Positions 60,320-62,412 of a stretch of 62,412 nucleotides of DNA are shown here, piece after piece. Position 1 is the stretch's first letter, and the number at the start of each line of letters is the position of its first letter. Origin of the DNA: Mycobacterium sp. E3198. GTDB taxonomy: Bacteria; Actinomycetota; Actinomycetes; Mycobacteriales; Mycobacteriaceae. Where the stretch lies: NCBI RefSeq assembly GCF_001667015.1, contig NZ_LZIS01000124.1, positions 1 to 62,412 of the forward strand, written 5' to 3'. Both the position numbers and the translations under genes were made by a program. Under the pieces are notes generated by a model. It saw only the letters and a list, made by a program, of their open reading frames with translations. It was not told the origin of the DNA and ran no database searches.

Positions 60320-62412
60320 CTACTTCCAGAATTCGTTCATGGGTTGGGCATACATGTCGTTGGCGGTGAGCGGTCCCAGGGCCCCCGGCGACGGACTCAA
60401 CGCGTCTTCGATCGTGGCCATCAGGCTGTACTGGTCGTAGTGACCGGTGGCGATGAAGTGGCCGGACTGCATCCCGCCCAGCGTCACAGCACCCTGGTTC
60501 GGGATGACGATCATCGGCACGTTATTGCCCTGGTTACCGATGCCCAGTGAGAGGTTGTTGTAGTCCTCGTCCCACGTAAGGATGATGACGTCCTTTTGCG
60601 TCGGGTCGGTCCACGTCGTCGAACCCTGAATGGTGGACACCTGTTGCTGGACGAACTGGTCACCGGCCGCGATGTTGTACTGGTGCGTCGTCAGCTGGCT
60701 GCCCAGGAAATGGGCAGCGCCGGTGGGGAAGTCGACCGGGCCTTCCATGTTGTTGGCCTCGTTGGCAGCGATCCACGTGAAGTTCGGGAAGTTCGGGTTG
60801 TTCAGATTTTGGCCCAATTTGTCCAACGGGATCAGGTGCGTCGACAGGTAGTTCGGGTCGGGGTTGGCGTAGACGTAGTTGAACATGGCAAACGGTAGTT
60901 GGTCGACGGCATAGTCGCCCGAGTTGTTGATGGCACCGGCGTAGGGCATGCTCTGCGCGTAACCGGCCCAGGTGACACCCGCAGTATCCATTTTTGCCAT
61001 GAGGTTGTTGGTTCCGGGGATGACGTTCGGCGGCGGGTTGACGTCGATGCCGTAATCCGTTCCGCCCAGGATCCGGAAGTAGTTCGGGTCGCTGGGGTGG
61101 CCCAGCGCGTAGTAGTTGTTCGCGTATCCGTAGCTGTTGATCAGGGCGTTGATGTACGGCGCGTTGGGGCTGCCGAGGATGTCACCGACGCCGTGGTTCT
61201 CCATGTAGATCACGAACACGTGATCGAGGTGGCCGACGTTGGACGTCGGCACGGTGAGCGTCGGCTGGGCGAGGTTTGGATCGCCGACGGTGAACGACAC
61301 GTTGTCGGCGAAGGCGTTGTTGTAGTTGCCGAGGACCGGGTTGTGGTCGGCGAAGGTCGCGGTCACCACGGCCTTGGTGGTGCCGACCGGGATTGTCCCG
61401 GAGATATCGCGTGCCTGGAAACCGGTGATTCCCAAGCGATCCAGCGACGTGACCGAGCTGGTCGAGCCGGTGCCCAGGACGGCGCCATTGGCGTTGAGGA
61501 AGGTGACCTGCAGTGAGGCCGAAGAGGGGTCGCCCAGGTAGCCGCCGAGCAGTCCGCTCAGCGTGTATGGCGTTGTGCCGGTGTTGATCTTCCCGGCCGC
61601 AGCGGAGAGGTTGACGACTTGGCTGATGGTGGACGTGGCCACGGGCCCGCCGCCGGCGAAATTGCTGCCGCCGCCCGGGGGCGCGGTGCCGGGGAAGCCC
61701 AGCAAGCCCGGCAGGTCCGGGATGGAGAACGGTCCCGGGTAACCGCGCGGGGTGCCGTAGGCGATGATGGTCGGCGTGCCGGTCACCGTCCAGCCCGGAA
61801 TGGTCACGCCGCTGTAGCCCGACCCGGACGGGTCGGCCGTTTCGAAGCCGGGGTTGACGAGCAGGTTCGGGCTCATCGGCAGTCCGGGAATCCCGTTGCG
61901 GCCGAGCAACATTCCGCCGGCCCCCACGGTGCCGGGGCCGCCCAAGAGCCCGGCGGCGGCGTTGCCGCCGTTGCCGCCGTTGCCGCCGACGCCGACCAGG
62001 AAGGAACTGCCGCCGCTCCCGCCGCCGCCGCCGCTGGAAGTCGGCGTCGGGGCGGCGTCCGCGCCGCCCCCGCCGGGACCGCCGTTGCCCACCAGCGACC
62101 CGCCATTTCCGCCATGGCCGCCGTCGCCGCCTGGGCCCGCCGCGGCGAATCCGCCGGGCCCGCCGGCGCCGCCGGAGCCCACGAAGCCGGCGCCGCCGCC
62201 GGACCCGCCCTGGCCGCCGCCAACCGGACCGGCGGTTGCTCCCGAAGTGCCGCCGGCGCCACCGGCGCCGCCGGACCCGACCCAGCCGGCGGCAGCGCCG
62301 GCTCCGCCGGGGCCACCCGCGCCGTTAACACTGGAGCCGTCGGCCCCGATGCCGATGAGGTTGAAGAGGGCGCCGCCGCTGCCGCCGTCGCCGCCGACGC
62401 CCGCGAGCCCGT
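60320..62412 (-). CDS. PGRS-repeat protein with phosphoesterase domain (5' end outside window)
   Basis: The frame is open to the right edge, so the N-terminus (probably PE) is missing. About 170 visible residues are Gly/Ala-rich PGRS repeats (GGAGG, GGNGG). A DUF642-like beta domain follows (LLVNPGFETADPSGSGYSGVTIPGWTV) and then a C-terminal phosphoesterase/acid-phosphatase domain (DHVFVIYMENHGVGDILGSPNAPYINAL, DVIILTWDEDYNN, YDQYSLMATIEDAL). The phosphoesterase family includes phospholipase C and AcpA. It is likely a cell-surface or secreted enzyme displayed by the PE/PGRS part. Confidence 0.85.
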   Translation of the reverse strand, partial: GLAGVGGDGGSGGALFNLIGIGADGSSVNGAGGPGGAGAAAGWVGSGGAGGAGGTSGATAGPVGGGQGGSGGGAGFVGSGGAGGPGGFAAAGPGGDGGHGGNGGSLVGNGGPGGGGADAAPTPTSSGGGGGSGGSSFLVGVGGNGGNGGNAAAGLLGGPGTVGAGGMLLGRNGIPGLPMSPNLLVNPGFETADPSGSGYSGVTIPGWTVTGTPTIIAYGTPRGYPGPFSIPDLPGLLGFPGTAPPGGGSNFAGGGPVATSTISQVVNLSAAAGKINTGTTPYTLSGLLGGYLGDPSSASLQVTFLNANGAVLGTGSTSSVTSLDRLGITGFQARDISGTIPVGTTKAVVTATFADHNPVLGNYNNAFADNVSFTVGDPNLAQPTLTVPTSNVGHLDHVFVIYMENHGVGDILGSPNAPYINALINSYGYANNYYALGHPSDPNYFRILGGTDYGIDVNPPPNVIPGTNNLMAKMDTAGVTWAGYAQSMPYAGAINNSGDYAVDQLPFAMFNYVYANPDPNYLSTHLIPLDKLGQNLNNPNFPNFTWIAANEANNMEGPVDFPTGAAHFLGSQLTTHQYNIAAGDQFVQQQVSTIQGSTTWTDPTQKDVIILTWDEDYNNLSLGIGNQGNNVPMIVIPNQGAVTLGGMQSGHFIATGHYDQYSLMATIEDALSPSPGALGPLTANDMYAQPMNEFWK

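Noticed and set aside
1..62412. DosR, IdeR, KstR boxes, riboswitches, tRNAs and CRISPR arrays
   Set aside because: Searched by eye on both strands; no convincing match seen, apart from a loose GAAC/GTTC pair near 3204 already noted.

Overview
The window reads as an accessory-rich stretch of a slow-growing, non-tuberculous Mycobacterium chromosome. The evidence is high GC with typical mycobacterial codon use, a PGRS-type Gly/Ala repeat protein at the right edge, close relatives of M. tuberculosis LpdA and UsfY, a chromosomal lysin-B-like esterase, and a tandem array of giant LuxR (LAL) regulators. No tRNA, rRNA or CRISPR array was seen.

Layout. (1) 1-7.9 kb: lipid/CoA catabolism: TetR regulators, SDRs, a DUF427-thioesterase fusion, a DUF35 protein with a thiolase-like lipid-transfer protein, a 3-hydroxyisobutyrate-dehydrogenase-type enzyme and a decayed CoA-transferase. 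(2) 7.9-26.9 kb: a redox/stress block. It holds SDR-msrB-msrA-tal-ctaD, an ECF sigma factor, a Cys-rich four-helix protein, lpdA, a DM13 protein, a type II NADH dehydrogenase, a YedY/MsrP-like molybdoenzyme with a flavin reductase, DUF421, RraA-like, a thioredoxin-reductase-like protein without its active-site cysteines, a thiolase, and a DUF417/RclC-like membrane protein. (3) 27-43.4 kb: one MalT-type and three tandem LAL regulators, an alpha/beta hydrolase, and an AcoR-like GAF/Fis regulator. (4) 43.4-53.8 kb: usfY, small zinc-ribbon proteins, a lipase-like hydrolase, two MDR reductases, a cupin, two RidA-family proteins, an MFS exporter and an NmrA-like protein. (5) 53.8-62.4 kb: VanY-like peptidase, lysin-B-like esterase, a lower-GC insert carrying a DUF262-HipA gene pair, and the 3' part of a PGRS-phosphoesterase gene.

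The strongest unexplained signal is a 42-nt four-armed palindromic box: TCACCCGGGTGA, 11 nt, then GGGTGA-N7-TCACCC. It occurs nine times between 8.6 and 52.4 kb. Eight copies lie between genes and one overlaps the tail of an ORF. Most lie about 130-160 nt upstream of the first gene of an operon, and two copies are inverted to face minus-strand genes. It ties msrB/msrA, the MsrP-like enzyme, NADH dehydrogenase, RclC-like, Cys-rich, RidA and sigma genes into one probable regulon, which I infer answers oxidative, possibly reactive-chlorine, stress. A second signal is a family of three 26-28-residue microproteins (29839-29925, 31496-31576, 32011-32091). Each lies about 116 nt behind the same promoter-like motif, and each stop overlaps a following ATG. 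A third is a paired CGTCTCA-N3-TGAGACG operator shared by the AcoR-like gene and the MalT-type gene.
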